64,000 nucleotides of DNA from Hexactinellida sp. DTS-2022 (Eukaryota > Porifera > Hexactinellida), in contig JAPNXP010000008.1 in NCBI GenBank assembly GCA_028753945.1, forward strand, positions 1,550,001 through 1,614,000, read 5' to 3'. The position numbers and the translations under genes are program-made. The stretch's first letter is position 1. Each line of letters starts with the position of its first letter. The notes beneath the pieces were generated by a model that had not been told where the DNA came from, made no database searches, and saw nothing but the letters and a program-made list of their open reading frames with translations. Of this stretch, positions 1 through 11,070 are shown piece after piece.

Positions 1-101
1 GTATTTGAAGTCATATGATATTCAAATACAGATACAAATACAAATACGCAATTTCAGAAAAATCAAATACAAATACAAATACGTATTTGGACCCAACCCT
101 G
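1..101. mobile_element. Right end of a hAT-like MITE, cut by the window edge
   Basis: The sequence is an iteration of CAAATA/GTATTTG words ending in GACCCAACCCTG at 101. Read on the other strand it begins CAGGGTTGGGTC, the usual hAT-type terminus. The other end and the target duplication lie outside the window, so the assignment is by terminus only. Confidence 0.5.
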
Positions 102-281
102 ATCAAAATACAGTGAGAACTGAGGAACCATGGGATAATAGGTAAATTTGACATAGCCAAGTGCTAATTTAAATGCGTACACTGTATTCTATAATGTTGA
201 ACGAATCGAAAAATGGTATTGTCAATCTCCTTCGTTAAACATTTCATGCCTACACAAAGTCTCAAAGTTATGCATAAAATT

Positions 282-1330
282 CATAGACTCCTTAAGTAAA
301 GGACTGGAACGTCGCGATCTCGGGGGTTTTAACTTGAGTCTGAGAGGCTCCAATTATAAAAATTGATAAAGCATTAAGTTTCCGGTCTCCAAGTGTGATT
401 TTTGGCATATAGGGGTAACTTTTGGCATCCGTCAACAATTTGAGGTTTTCACTCAAAATTTCTCACACCTCGACAAGTTATGACGTCATTGTCACATTTC
501 GAGAACCCTGAAAAGTCACTTAATCGCACATAATTCGCGCACTCAAAGAGATAAAATCTGAAAATTTAATAGAACATGCACATTAATGATGCGGACACTT
601 TGGTAACACCAGATTGCCAATATGCTTACTCATTATCACTAAAATTTCACATTTTAAAATTTGACTATTTAGGCCTATTTACGCTTTATAATCAATGTTA
701 TAAGTGTATAAACCATACACCAACCGCAAAGCGGTTGCTATGTGGTTGGGTTTTGCCGCAAAGCACGCTAGTATCTATATAGATTGATTCTACAGTATAT
801 CTATATATACTAGTGCGCTTCGCTTGCTAGGTCGCTTTGCGGCAGAAATAACCACATAGCAACCTCTTTGCGGTTGGTGTATGGTTTATACACTTATAAC
901 ATTGATTATAAAGCGTACATAGGCCTAAATAGTCAAATTAAAAAATGTGAAATTTAGTGATTACGTCATCATGTGATAATGAGTAAGCATATTGGCAATC
1001 TGGTGTTACCAAAGTGTCCGCATCATTAATGTGCATGTTCTATTAAATTTTCAGATTTTATCTCTTTGAGTGCGCGAATTATGTGCGATTAAGTGACTTT
1101 TCAGGGTTCTCGAAATGTGACAATGACGTCATAACTTGTCGAGGTGTGAGAAATTTTGAGTGAAAACCTCAAATTGTTGACGGATGCCAAAAGTTACCCC
1201 TATATGCCAAAAATCACACTTGGAGACCGGAAACTTAATGCTTTACCAATTTTTATAATTGGAGCCTCTCAGACTCAAGTTAAAACCCCCGAGATCGCGA
1301 CGTTCCAGTCCTTTACTTAAGGAGTCTATG
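282..1330. mobile_element. Foldback element with ~500-bp inverted arms, 8-bp TSD
   Basis: The left arm (282 to about 772) is repeated in inverse orientation at about 809-1330, starting CATAGACTCC and ending GGAGTCTATG. ATAAAATT at 274-281 recurs exactly at 1331-1338, an 8-bp target-site duplication. The arms carry the same sequence as the Helitron-like repeats near 28.2, 30.1 and 59.3 kb, including the word TGACGTCATTGTCAC, a GC hairpin around AACCGC..GCGGTT and a CTAGT terminus. The two CTAGT ends face each other at the centre (768-772 and 809-814). No coding capacity is seen; short ORFs across it are fortuitous. Confidence 0.8.
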
Positions 1331-1338
1331 ATAAAATT

Positions 1339-2179
1339 TGATAATTCAATTTTTGAAAAACCACAAATAGTTATTGTTAGCCAACGTTGCTAAATTTAAT
1401 TATTCTTAATTCTTTGGTAATTCAAAACATATATGTGTATTCTTATACATTATTTGATAGATTTTAACTAGTTTTCAAACCGAACTAACTATGTGATTAT
1501 TTTTTATGAATTTTATTTCGGGCTATTATATAAATAACTTCCTGCATTGTGGCAAATATTCCAACTGATCGATCTTAGAATGCAAACAATTGCGAGCAGA
1601 TTTGTTTGCGTTTTTATATTGTCTATATATGTAGGTTTAGATTTAAATTATTTCTGCGCCCGCATAAAGTCGCAAAATATAATTTCGAGGCAAAGTTAAA
1701 GTGGGTAAAATATCGGAGATTTTTAAATTTTCCCAATTTTAAACATCCATCTGAATTTACTAATTTCAATACAAGTTGTAACGAATAATGATTTTAAATA
1801 ATGACTGTGAAGTAGGTTTAGCATTCGACCAGACTCACTTCAGTCATATATTTGGCTCACTTCTAGTTATATGATTTGAATAAATTTAGTGTAATTCGAA
1901 AGAGGAGATACGGAGGTTTTCCGTGGATGATTTAATTTGAAATTTAAAAAAAGAAAAAAAGAATTTATCATACAAAGCTGCACTGGTATCTCATCAAAAA
2001 TAATTGTCTCTAAATTTGATTTCATTTCTTAAAAATTGGCATTATACTTTTGAGAGATGTAGGTTAGGTGATTAAAATATTATATCAAAATTCCCAAAAA
2101 CTTTGGAGTTATAAACATCCAAACTTGAAGTAGGGAAAATGAGTGGAAGTCGAAATTTGAAAAGTCAAATTAGTATGAC
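1339..2179. other. AT-rich spacer, no gene seen
   Basis: No credible coding region or element border was found. The word AGAGGAGAYACGGAGGTTT occurs at 1901 and again in direct orientation at 3053, on either side of the next inverted repeat. Confidence 0.4.
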
Positions 2180-2988
2180 AATAGTGGGGTCAAAAAGGAA
2201 GATTCCGTGACCAACCTCTGGCTAGTTAAGTTTTATACCTGATTCTGATACTTTAGGATATATCTCGCGATTTAAGCTCCCATGCCGCTCTGGAAAGTTT
2301 GGGCAAACATTTTTATAGCTACAAATCCAAAGGGCCTCCGGCAATCATTTTGAAAATTAAGGCCCCTTCTGAACATTTCATAAATTGAGTCTTCTGGGGA
2401 TCTCACATGGGGGTGACGAAGCTAAAAGAATTGACCCATAATCGTTTTATTCGCCCACTTTATATATATTATTATCATTATTTTGACTTCAATTGACTGG
2501 ATTTTTAATTTTTGCATAGTCGAAGCGCTAAGTTTAGGTCTATTACCGAGATATACATGGAGACATACTAAATAGCGAGTTAAAAGGTTATTGCATGTAC
2601 GTATATAGGATAATATATGCATCAAATCTCTTATTAACACTTTTTATGAATAGACCTACCATGGTGACAAATGACGTGACAATCTTCAAAAGGTTATTAG
2701 ATTAAAAGTATAGTCCCGATTTATTTGAAAATTTCAGTGCAGCTACTACTTATTGTATACTGTCAAAAACATTCTAATCTCAATTTATGAAATGTTCAGA
2801 TAGGGGCCTTAATTTTCAAAATGATTGCCGGAGGCTCTTTGAATTTGTCGCTATAAGAAAGTTTTCCCAAACTTTCCAGAGCGGCATGGGAGTTTATATG
2901 GCGAGATATATCCTAAATTATCAGAATCAGGCATAAACTTAACTAGCCAGAGGTTGGTCACGGTATCTTAATTTTTGACCCCACTATT
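2180..2988. repeat. Foldback repeat with ~210-bp inverted arms
   Basis: The stretch from AATAGTGGGGTC at 2180 to about 2395 is repeated inverted at about 2775-2988, ending GACCCCACTATT. The arms share long blocks such as CTCCCATGCCGCTCTGGAAA with a few mismatches and enclose a ~380-bp AT-rich loop. No target duplication could be fixed, so the exact ends are uncertain. No protein is encoded. Confidence 0.7.
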
Positions 2989-3594
2989 AGTTCAAAGAGT
3001 CAATTCCTATCCAATATCAAACTGAATCAGGTATATTTTAGTATCATTAGTTAGAGGAGACACGGAGGTTTACCTCAATGTTATTAGATTCTCGAATATT
3101 CCCTAAATAACAGACAAATCAGTCTTTAGAAAATGGCCCAAATCTCTTGTCTTTATTGTGTTCTCTTTTCAAACTCTGAACTCAATTTTCCGAGATCAAA
3201 TATAATCAAAATAGATTCAAACTTAACAGGTACTTTCCTGTTATAATATAATTCATTCCCCCGAAAAAACATGGGTCGCTAGTTAGAATTATTTCAATTT
3301 CTACAAAATGTTTAAAATTTGATCTCATTATTTTAGCTAAGCCTACCTTTATTTCATCATAACATGAATATTAGTGTATTCATATATACTATCTACGTAA
3401 TTTAACACTTCATTCGCTTCCTCTTAGTTCCCATTCTAGCATTGAGTTTTGTTATTGCAACTATATAACTAGACATCAGATGATTGGAATGCAAATAGAA
3501 TCAGTAAACAATGAATTATTCTGTTTGTAATAATGATAGGTGATAATTATATAAATATTAACAAATGCAAGAAGTATGGCATCCACAATGTGTG
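2989..3594. other. AT-rich spacer, no gene seen
   Basis: Only very short ORFs and no repeat border were found, apart from the second copy of the AGAGGAGAYACGGAGGTTT word at 3053. Confidence 0.4.
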
Positions 3595-3602
3595 CTTGTA
3601 TC

Positions 3603-3787
3603 CAGGCTTTCATCCAGGCAAAATTTCCCGCGCGCCTAGATTAAGTTTTAGCTCGCTCACACGCGCCTAAAATACTCAATTTGTATTACGTCTATGGGAG
3701 CATCTCTCGATTTCCGCGCGCCTAGAAAAGTTTTCCTTTGAAATTACGCGCCTGGAGGCGCGTCGCATACGCCTGGATGAAACCCTG
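3603..3787. mobile_element. hAT MITE, 185 bp, 8-bp TSD
   Basis: The termini are CAGGCTTTCATCCAGGC and GCCTGGATGAAACCCTG, inverted repeats of the CAGGG type. CTTGTATC at 3595-3602 is repeated exactly at 3788-3795. The inside is GC-richer than its surroundings, with CGCGCGCCTAG words in both orientations. It is non-coding. Confidence 0.85.
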
Positions 3788-3965
3788 CTTGTATCTATTC
3801 CCACTGCTTTTTGGATTGATCTTACTCATCAAATTACAAGAAGGGAGAAGGCATTAAAGCATCTCATTAAAATAATGAGTGTTTACCATGCAGTCTACGA
3901 ATAACGGACACGTTTGGTACATTGCCTTTGTTTGTTGTTGGAGATGTCCGCATCTCGGAGACGGC

Positions 3966-4131
3966 CATAGGCGTCGTAACCCGCCCGGGTGCCCGGGTGC
4001 CCGGAAATGGCCGGGAGGCCCGGAAGGGTTGCCCCCTATGCTACTAATACTATACCCGGAGTTTACCCGGATATTACACCGGAATTTCCGGGCGGCCCGA
4101 AGGAATTACCTTTGCATTTACGACGCCCATG
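3966..4131. mobile_element. GC-rich MITE, 166 bp, 8-bp TSD
   Basis: The ends CATAGGCGTCGTAA and TTACGACGCCCATG are inverted repeats with one mismatch. GAGACGGC flanks both sides (3958-3965 and 4132-4139). The interior is a run of CCCGG words, a sharp GC island in AT-rich DNA. The 87-codon ORF across it is an accident of that composition. Confidence 0.8.
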
Positions 4132-4573
4132 GAGACGGCTGAATTATTAATTACATGCATGGTAAATTCAGTCCGTTCCATGAAGTTTGCCAGTTTTAGA
4201 GGTGTTGCCCGCATCTCGGAATGTCCGTTTTGGGAGACTACTGTATATCAATTCCTTTTCTGTGTTTGCCTTGTTTTAAGAACTATAGGATAAATATTTA
4301 CACAAATATTTATAAATCATCCACATGTACATTTAAGAATATAACTTACCACTTTACAACTGTCCAACATAAATTATGTTGAAAATCTTTACTATAAAGT
4401 AGAGAAGGTGGCTGTATAATTGTTTGTTTATTGCCTGTAGACATAAAAATCACATTTTTTTTCGCTATAAAAGCCCGAAATTATTTTATTCTTCTTTGCT
4501 TCTATCGATGTAATTAAAAGGATGGGGGCGCTGCATTAGTCAGAATTTGTAAGCTGTAATTAGTAGAATATTG

Positions 4574-4870
4574 AAGACTGGCGTAAGTCAGAATGGGTTT
4601 TCACCAAGTTGGCGTTAGTCAGAATAGGTTTTCACTAAGTTGGCATTAGTCAAAATAGGTTTTCACTAAGTTGGCATTAGTCAAAATGGGTTTTCACTAA
4701 GTTGGCGTTAGTCAGAATGGGTTTTCACTAAGTTGGCGTTAGTTCAGAATGAGTTTTCACTAAGTTGGCGTTAGTCAGAATGGCGTTTCACTAAGTTGGC
4801 GTTAGTCAGAATGGGTTTTCACTAAGTTGGCGTAGTAAGAATGGATTTTAGGATGTTGACGTTAGTCAAA
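4574..4870. repeat. 31-bp minisatellite, about 9-10 units
   Basis: The unit reads approximately GTTAGTCAGAATGGG followed by TTTTCACTAAGTTGGC, with small substitutions between copies. About two inverted units lie near 9013-9075. It forms the sub-terminal part of the 4499-9158 element. Confidence 0.85.
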
Positions 4871-4921
4871 TTTACCAGAATCCCTACAATAATTACCAAT
4901 GTAATTCTAATGTTTTGTTTA

Positions 4922-6209
4922 GGGAAAATTCCAAAAATACTCAAGTTTTTTAAAAATTTCCAAATATACTCAACTTTTTACTGATACTCAAATATAAAAC
5001 TAGATCTTTCCGAATCTACTCAAGTTTTTCAAAATAATTCCAAATCTACTCAAGTTTTTCAAAATAATTCCAAATCTACTCAAGTTTTTCAGAATAATTC
5101 CAATTCTGCTCAAGTTTTTTCAATAAATTCCAAATCTACTCAACTTTTCAGTAAATTCACAGATCTACTCAAGTTTAGAAAGGCTATATTTAGTCTATCT
5201 TATATATTAAATCACAATGTTTTTGTGTTTGTTTGTTTGTGTGTTTGTTCAGAATTGATTGAGGAACTGGTAAAAGCTACAGACCTAAAATTTGGCAGTG
5301 GGGTGGGGAATACTAGTATTGTATGTACAAATAAGTTCAATATCTAAAAAGATATTCAAATCTTCCATCACAAAAGGTGTCAAAACCTTTAGCCAATTAA
5401 ATTCGAGGGGTGTTCCAGTATGGATTAGCAGCTAGCATTTCAATTAGTATAATCGAATGCTTTAGTGTCTGTCAAATGTTAAGTATGCATTATGGAATAC
5501 TGAGAAAGTAATCTAATTGATCGAGAGGAAGTTCAGGCGTTTAATCAGTTATTTGTGTTCTGTCTGTCTAGCTATACATTTATAACATTCCATTGTGTTA
5601 TTTGTTATCAAATTATTATCAATCAATACAATAACTTCTCCACGTCCCAAAGTTAGGGGTCCACTGGTACAGTTTCTTAGTGATATTTAATTATATATTT
5701 GGAATTGGTATATTATTATACATGGACAAGCTCATATATCTAGAAAATTATCTGTTCAAATTTGCATAAATATCCAAATTATTTAATCTGTCCTTATAGA
5801 AACCTGTAGCTAGGATGAACGGATATAAATAGACAGCTAGCGGCCAACCATCAAGAACGACATTTAATTTGAAAAGGAACATGCTTTAAATACAAGCGAG
5901 GGCCGTAGGCCCGAGTACAAGTTGTAAGGACGCGCGTAGAGCAGACGAGCAGATTGTACTAATAAATATTTTTTGTGGTTGGGATCTCCATACTAGTTTC
6001 AATAATCCAATAAAACTTAAGTATATTCGGAATAATCCAATAAAACTTGAGTATATTTGGAATAATCCAATAAAACTTGAGTATATTTGGAATAATCCGG
6101 TAAAACTTGAGTATATTTGGAAAAACTTGATTATATTTACAAATTAGTTGAGTATTGTTGAGTATATTTGGAAATTTTTAAAAAACTTGAGTATTTTTGG
6201 AATTTTCCC
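4922..6209. mobile_element. 1,288-bp non-autonomous element with repeat-built TIRs, perfect 10-bp TSD
   Basis: It starts GGGAAAATTCCAAAAATACT and ends with the exact inverse; the perfect inverted repeat runs about 50 bp. GTTTTGTTTA at 4912-4921 is repeated at 6210-6219. Both arms continue as tandem units of ACTCAAGTTTTT..TTCCAAAT, oriented inward. A 10-bp TSD with long repeated TIRs suggests a Mutator-like relative. The middle (about 5197-5965) resembles a Helitron-like insertion: it begins TCTATCTTATATATTAAA and carries a GGGCC-GTA-GGCCC hairpin near its end. No ORF. Confidence 0.85.
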
Positions 6210-6219
6210 GTTTTGTTTA

Positions 6220-7225
6220 TGTCGCAGGCGAAATTGAGTTTCAGTCCAAATTGAGTCTCATTTTAGTCTAGGCGAGATTGAGTCATACTAAAATGTTTAA
6301 CTAAATATTATGGGTAGTTAAAAATTAATTATATCCCAGGTCAAATCCAATTATTTGTACACTTCTAAATGTGTATACTAGGTATAAATAGTATGCTGAA
6401 TACGAATTTGACACTCACAAATGTATAATACAAATATTTATTGTTGTTATTGACAACATAGGTAAACAAGTATGTAAAATATTAGAATTTACATAGAGAT
6501 TAGACGGTTATTTTAAGTAATTGCATATGCTAAATACGAATTTAGAATTATCTACTGGCAAATAAGCGATGTTTGTTGTTAAAGACACTTAGTGACACTT
6601 GTATTTGAAATACGTACTAATTTCTAAGCCACATACTGTTAGCTTCAGGAGGGAGGTGTCGACCCCACCCTCAAGTCAGGTGGAGGGGAGAGAGAGTATC
6701 TTCTTGTTCCCAATATTTTATTCAATGGTAAATTCTGGGGCTACGGTTACAATTCAATTTCTCGCCACAGTTAACCGGTTAACCGCCCATGCTGATCAAC
6801 ACAGTAGAACATTATTTATACTACATAATTAGTAAGGTTCAGCTTTGTTTTTATTCCTACCTACTGCAGTACTGCTACATTTCGTCCTTCAGAAAATATT
6901 AAATCAAGGCTGGATTCGGTTAATCGCCGATAATACAGGTTAACTGTTACGGATTTTAGTGATCAGTTAACCGATATGTTGATATTATAACTCAAAATAC
7001 AAATTTTTGGATAAAAATGTGAATTTGCACGCATTTTGTTCAGAATATAATAATTGTTTATCTTATTACCCATAGTAACACGATATATTTTGGTGACAAC
7101 AGTGTAGAAGTAAACTCAAGTGATAAACTAGTACGTAGTTAATTGTACTTATAGAGTACTATAGAGTATGTGAAGACAATCGTAAAACTGGTAATTAATT
7201 AAGCTTGTCCAACTGGTAAAGACAT
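6220..7225. other. Non-coding stretch with hAT-like terminal fragments
   Basis: The palindrome TTAACCGGTTAA (6771-6782) and GGTTAACTG words near 6920-6975 resemble the ends of the hAT-like insertion at 19140-19312, but no paired ends or TSD could be found. Nothing coding was recognised. Confidence 0.35.
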
Positions 7226-7231
7226 ACTCAC

Positions 7232-7363
7232 CATCTCTATGAAGAAAACGTTTCCAATTATGGACGATGTCTTGCGGCCCAGAAGGAATGTGAAATACTG
7301 CAACAACACTATAATCACTACAGTATCCAGTAGCACATCTGGGAGCAGAACAGAGTTGGGCAT
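7232..7363 (-). pseudogene. THAP zinc-finger exon relic
   Basis: Minus-strand translation gives the start of a THAP domain: a CSAPRC pair, a FHIPSG turn and a HNWKRF block. The nearby ATG (7361-7363) is one base out of frame with it. The exon would end at a GTGAGT donor (7226-7231). THAP fingers are C2CH DNA-binding domains found at the N-terminus of P-type and Kolobok transposases and some host factors. The second half, with the Cys-x2-His pair, is not seen. It is a fragment, more likely transposon-derived than a live gene. Confidence 0.5.
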
Positions 7364-7895
7364 GAGTTCAAGATATAAATAAACAAGGAGCTAGCATCAT
7401 AAGGCAAAGTATGATTGAATTAAAGAGAATTTGCAATTAGAATAGCTAATATTTACAGACGAATCTCGTTAACTATTTTTCTAAACCAGATAAGCATAGT
7501 AGTTTTAATCAAAATATATATATATATACATTATGGGTATATAAGAAAATCGCCTTCATCTTATCCCTGGTCCAGGCGCATTTGGCTCAGTGAAATGGCT
7601 TTATGTTTAGTAGGCTATGATTAAGTCCAATATTACAGAGAAGTTTATTACCTCAAATGTAGTTTATTCAGGAGCAGTTGTAAGGGAACTAGTAGACTTA
7701 ATCGGTGAGAGAAACTTAATCACTCCCTTTGAATCAACATAATCACAACATTGAATACTATTAATCAGAAATTTACAAGCTCAAAGCACAGTGTAAAACA
7801 GTCGCCAAACATTCTCAATCTAACCTGAGGAAAATATTGACAACGAAACGCCAGATCATCCTTCTGCTTGCTATGTTTCATTTAGTGAGTGTTAA

Positions 7896-8700
7896 TTGAG
7901 CATGTACCGTTTACGAAGAACTTTACAACCCAGAATACCAACAGATGCCTCCGAGTTTTGTGAAATGCTGCCAACAACCAATTTGGGAAATCAATACAAG
8001 TTCTCAGTTACCAATGGGACTCATATAGGGGCCATCTTCTATTCCACTGAAATGATGAACAGATTAGATGAGATTACCAACATCCAATTTGATGGCACAT
8101 TCTATACTGTCCCGATCCAATTCTCTCAACTTTGGACTATATTCGTTAATGTTGGAAACACATATTACCGGCAATACATTGCCTAATGACCTCAAAGAGC
8201 CAAGAACTATACCGAATTATTTTGGAAAAGATTCAGAATATTATTCCCAGTTTAAGCCTCTGATATCAATGTCAGACTGGAAACCTGCAGCTAGGAATGC
8301 GTTCCACGAAATATACCCTGATTTAAAGATATACGGCTGTTGGTTCCACTAGACTCAGCGAATATGGGCTAAAACACAAAAATTGGGATTCAGTCAGACT
8401 TTCAGGACAAAAAAATATAAAACAAACTAATGGCAATCCCTAATCTACCTCCTTCACTTATGTATCCAACTTACAATTGTTATAAAAATAAAAAATAAAG
8501 ACATAAATAACGATGAAAAAAGAAGAATGTGCAAAGAAAAACTAAGAGACGGACATTATATCCAAGTGAATATTTGCTAGTGATCAGTCACACTATTGGG
8601 AATTTAAGTAGTGCGGAAGAACTGTTTTCGATCGATTCAGAAAGTCAGAGGAGGAGAACGTTGAAGACGAGGATACGAGAAATATATGTGTAGTATGCCT
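7896..8700 (+). pseudogene. Mutator-like (MULE) transposase, broken
   Basis: Two overlapping frames (7896-8186 and 8068-8352) together give a MULE transposase core. The first has FDGTFYTVP, the block holding the first catalytic Asp of this family, followed by a QLWTIFV strand. The second has a WKPAARNAFHEIYP helix and GCWFHYTQ, the C-x2-H signature. Between them the frame shifts near 8150. Past 8352 an in-frame stop follows, then further traces: LMAIPNLPP near 8430 and an SSAEELFS segment near 8610. It is non-functional, and the N-terminal FLYWCH finger is not seen. It lies inside the inverted ends at 4499 and 9158. Confidence 0.65.
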
Positions 8701-8858
8701 AAATTCCCGTACTGAAACTTGGACTTTGATAACACGCCCGTAAAGCGTCTCTCAAGCAATTATGAGCGCATCGCAAAAAGTCGGAGGAAATGTTGATCAA
8801 CGCCACACCAATTAATAAATTGATGCTCATTTTTGTATGAACCCCACTATTACTGAAA

Positions 8859-9000
8859 TGACCTGAAATTGACCTGAAATGGACCTGAGAATGTGAAAGA
8901 CCTGACCTGACCTGACCTGTATGATTTATTTTACACCATGACCTGACCTGACCTGAACGTAAATATTGTATATAAGACCTGACCTGACCTGACCTGACAA
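8859..9000. repeat. GACCT pentanucleotide satellite
   Basis: Clusters of (ACCTG)n / GACCTGACCT are separated by short spacers. The array lies just inside the right end of the candidate Mutator-like element. The minus-strand ORF over it is a by-product of the repeat. Confidence 0.8.
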
Positions 9001-9169
9001 TGCGGGACCTTTTGACAAGCCTGATTCTGACTAACGCCAACTTCCAAAAAATCCCATTCTGACTAACGCCAGTCTTCAATATTCTAACTAATGACACTAA
9101 TGCATTCGCCTCAAAAGGATCACTTTGGTTGTGATCCTTTTAATTACAACGATAGAAGTTAACTACCGA

Positions 9170-9202
9170 TATAACGAAGTCCAGTACTGGGACTTCGTTA
9201 TA
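9170..9202. repeat. Hairpin, 13-bp perfect arms
   Basis: ATAACGAAGTCC at 9171-9182 pairs with GGACTTCGTTAT at 9190-9201, plus one further outer pair, around a 7-base loop. Confidence 0.8.
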
Positions 9203-9304
9203 ACGGGAGTTACTTCGAAACCTGGATAACATTCCGCATAAGACAATTAATCATTAACGAATAAAGGGAATCCTTTGGTTATCTAATTATATAGTTTAAA
9301 TTAA

Positions 9305-9356
9305 TTAATATCTACGAGGCAATCAGTGAATTCATTGATTGCCTCGTAGATATTAA
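9305..9356. repeat. Hairpin, 21-bp perfect arms, 10-base loop
   Basis: The arm at 9305-9325 (core ATCTACGAGGCAATCA) is the exact inverse of 9336-9356. It is strongly stable as cruciform or RNA hairpin. No tRNA, rRNA or miRNA family was recognised. Confidence 0.85.
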
Positions 9357-9770
9357 ATCCACCCGTAATATTGGTCATAATATACTCCACTATGATTAAT
9401 ATAGATTCAGCCTGCATTATTTTCTGGAGGAGACTCCAAAGTATCAATTAGTTTAGCACCTCTGCCTGAGAATAACATCCACTTGTTACCCATGTCTTAA
9501 CTAAATACCCAAATATCCGTCTGTAGTAATAAGATCGTAGCAAATAACTCCACATCAGTGGCCCACGTAGAATTCCTCTTCAAATTGATTTTACTAGATA
9601 GCCCACTAAATAACGATAGTTAATTACACTCTTCGGAAATGTATCAGCAATAAACTTATTGCATGCTTCCTTCAGCTTTCCAACCATATTCTCTACAACT
9701 TTCAACCGTACTAAATTAAAACTATCAATATTTCCTCCAACCAGTATGATAGTGATGCAAATAAATTCTC
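9357..9770. other. No gene seen
   Basis: AT-rich sequence without credible ORFs or repeat borders. Confidence 0.35.
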
Positions 9771-9930
9771 AAAAGTGGTTCTAATGGACTCGCAATGGTT
9801 AATTACCCCATATACAACCCTAATAACAACAATAGGAGGCATTGTTTATCCTAGAATGAAAATTAGAAACTGGCCTTCTCGTTTTATGGCCTTCTCGGTG
9901 ACATATCTAGCCGTATATTAAGTAGGCCAT
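9771..9930. repeat. Single arm of the 44.5-kb foldback family
   Basis: This stretch, from AAAAGTGGTTCTAATGGACT to CCGTATATTAAGTAGGCCAT, matches the right arm of the foldback element at 44545-45299. The partner arm is absent, so this is a solo or truncated copy. Confidence 0.75.
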
Positions 9931-10254
9931 GGGCCATCAGATTTGTAAATGGTTGTAAACTTAATTAATCCACACGTGGTTGCATAGATCAAACGAGAAA
10001 AAATTCAGCATCGGATCTAGTATGACAACTTTCTGGAGGATGTTGGCGAAGGCCATCCGGGGTATTTTTAAGAATTTCTTCCAAAATCGAATTAAAACAT
10101 AATATAGTGCAGTGTACTAATAATTGGCTAAATAACATTAACTACTTACAAGTATACATGAGTAGAACAAAACTTGGTACTCACATCTTGACTAATTTTA
10201 GCAAAAAAATCCAGTTATTACTTATATATCATAAAATAATAATATAGAAACTAT

Positions 10255-10344
10255 TTCCAAAAAAGCGGGAGTTTGAAAAGTTTGGCGGGAGGTCGGGAGG
10301 ATGGGAGAAAAAAAGGCGCCAAGGCGGGAGTGTTGGCAACCCTG
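10255..10344. mobile_element. hAT-like terminus
   Basis: A GCGGGAG-rich stretch ends in GTTGGCAACCCTG at 10344, which read inversely is CAGGGTTGCCAAC. The matching left end was not found, so it is a truncated copy. Confidence 0.45.
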
Positions 10345-11070
10345 CATTTTATATCCCAATGAATATTGATATAAAGATGGGACCAGACGATTAGAGCTAA
10401 GATCTACAGTTTATGGTTTGGGATATATATATTTGGGAAGTCACCAAAATTGGGCACATTTCTATGCCCATATATGGTCATTTCGAAAACGGTACGTGTT
10501 AGGGTCACAAAATGTATTATGGACGCATAGGAAGTCGGATATTGCGACCATTTTCACTGGTATGCTTTAATTCAAGGTGTGCGGGTGTCCTAGAATCAAA
10601 GTAGACAAGAAATCGTACCCCGAAATAGGATGATAGACCATAACTATTCTAAAGTTTCACTTCTCAATTTTTTTTTATCAATTGTGGAATATATTCTTCA
10701 GAGATTACCTGAATTGTTTATATCTCAAAATAAATATCACAATGTTGGGGAATACATCACTGAGAATCACCCGAAGTGCTGAATATAATTGTCCCCTCTA
10801 TGGAAATAAATATATAATACATTGCCGGCGCTACGTATTATGAGGTGTGGGTGTAGTGGGTGTCACTGTACAAGCACGGCTTCATTTCCTTGAGGCACTG
10901 TGTGTCTGGACACCCAGGACACCCCGGCCCCCGGGGACGCAGGCCCTGGAATTGACTCAGAATAAATCCACCGATGGATATTGTTCTTCCCGTGTTTTGT
11001 AGAAAAAACAAAATAAAATTTTTTGAAAGTGAATTCCCAATGAAAAACAAATTCTAATGATATACATACC
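10345..11070. other. No gene seen
   Basis: Three overlapping minus-strand ORFs of about 70 codons (10838-11169) in three frames show no domain and change phase across a CCCGGGG-rich patch. I treat them as chance. The patch at 10900-10955 may be another MITE end. Confidence 0.35.

Larger units (their letters stand above)
4499..9158. mobile_element. Candidate decayed Mutator-like element with minisatellite-bearing inverted ends
   Basis: CTTCTATCGATGTAATTAAA at 4499 recurs inverted, with one change, at the right end (to 9158). Both ends continue into a shared TATTGAAGACTGGCGT block and then GTTAGTCAGAAT minisatellite units. Between them lie remains of a Mutator-like transposase (7896-8700), a THAP relic and a nested element. 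No target duplication was found, so this could also be two independent inverted copies of one satellite; the internal transposase favours one element. Confidence 0.5.

Noticed and set aside
576..782. 68-codon ORF
   Set aside because: Lies in the arm of the foldback element and recurs only as repeat sequence.
1606..1788. 60-codon ORF
   Set aside because: No domain, no splice context, low-complexity AT-rich sequence.
3879..4142. 87-codon ORF
   Set aside because: It runs across a GC-rich MITE with defined TSD; coding potential is compositional.
4574..4870. Regularly spaced repeats suggestive of a CRISPR array
   Set aside because: Units are contiguous 31-bp repeats without unique spacers and the DNA is eukaryotic; it is a minisatellite.
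8699..9097. 132-codon minus-strand ORF
   Set aside because: It reads through the ACCTG satellite (repeating SGQVRS), not a gene.
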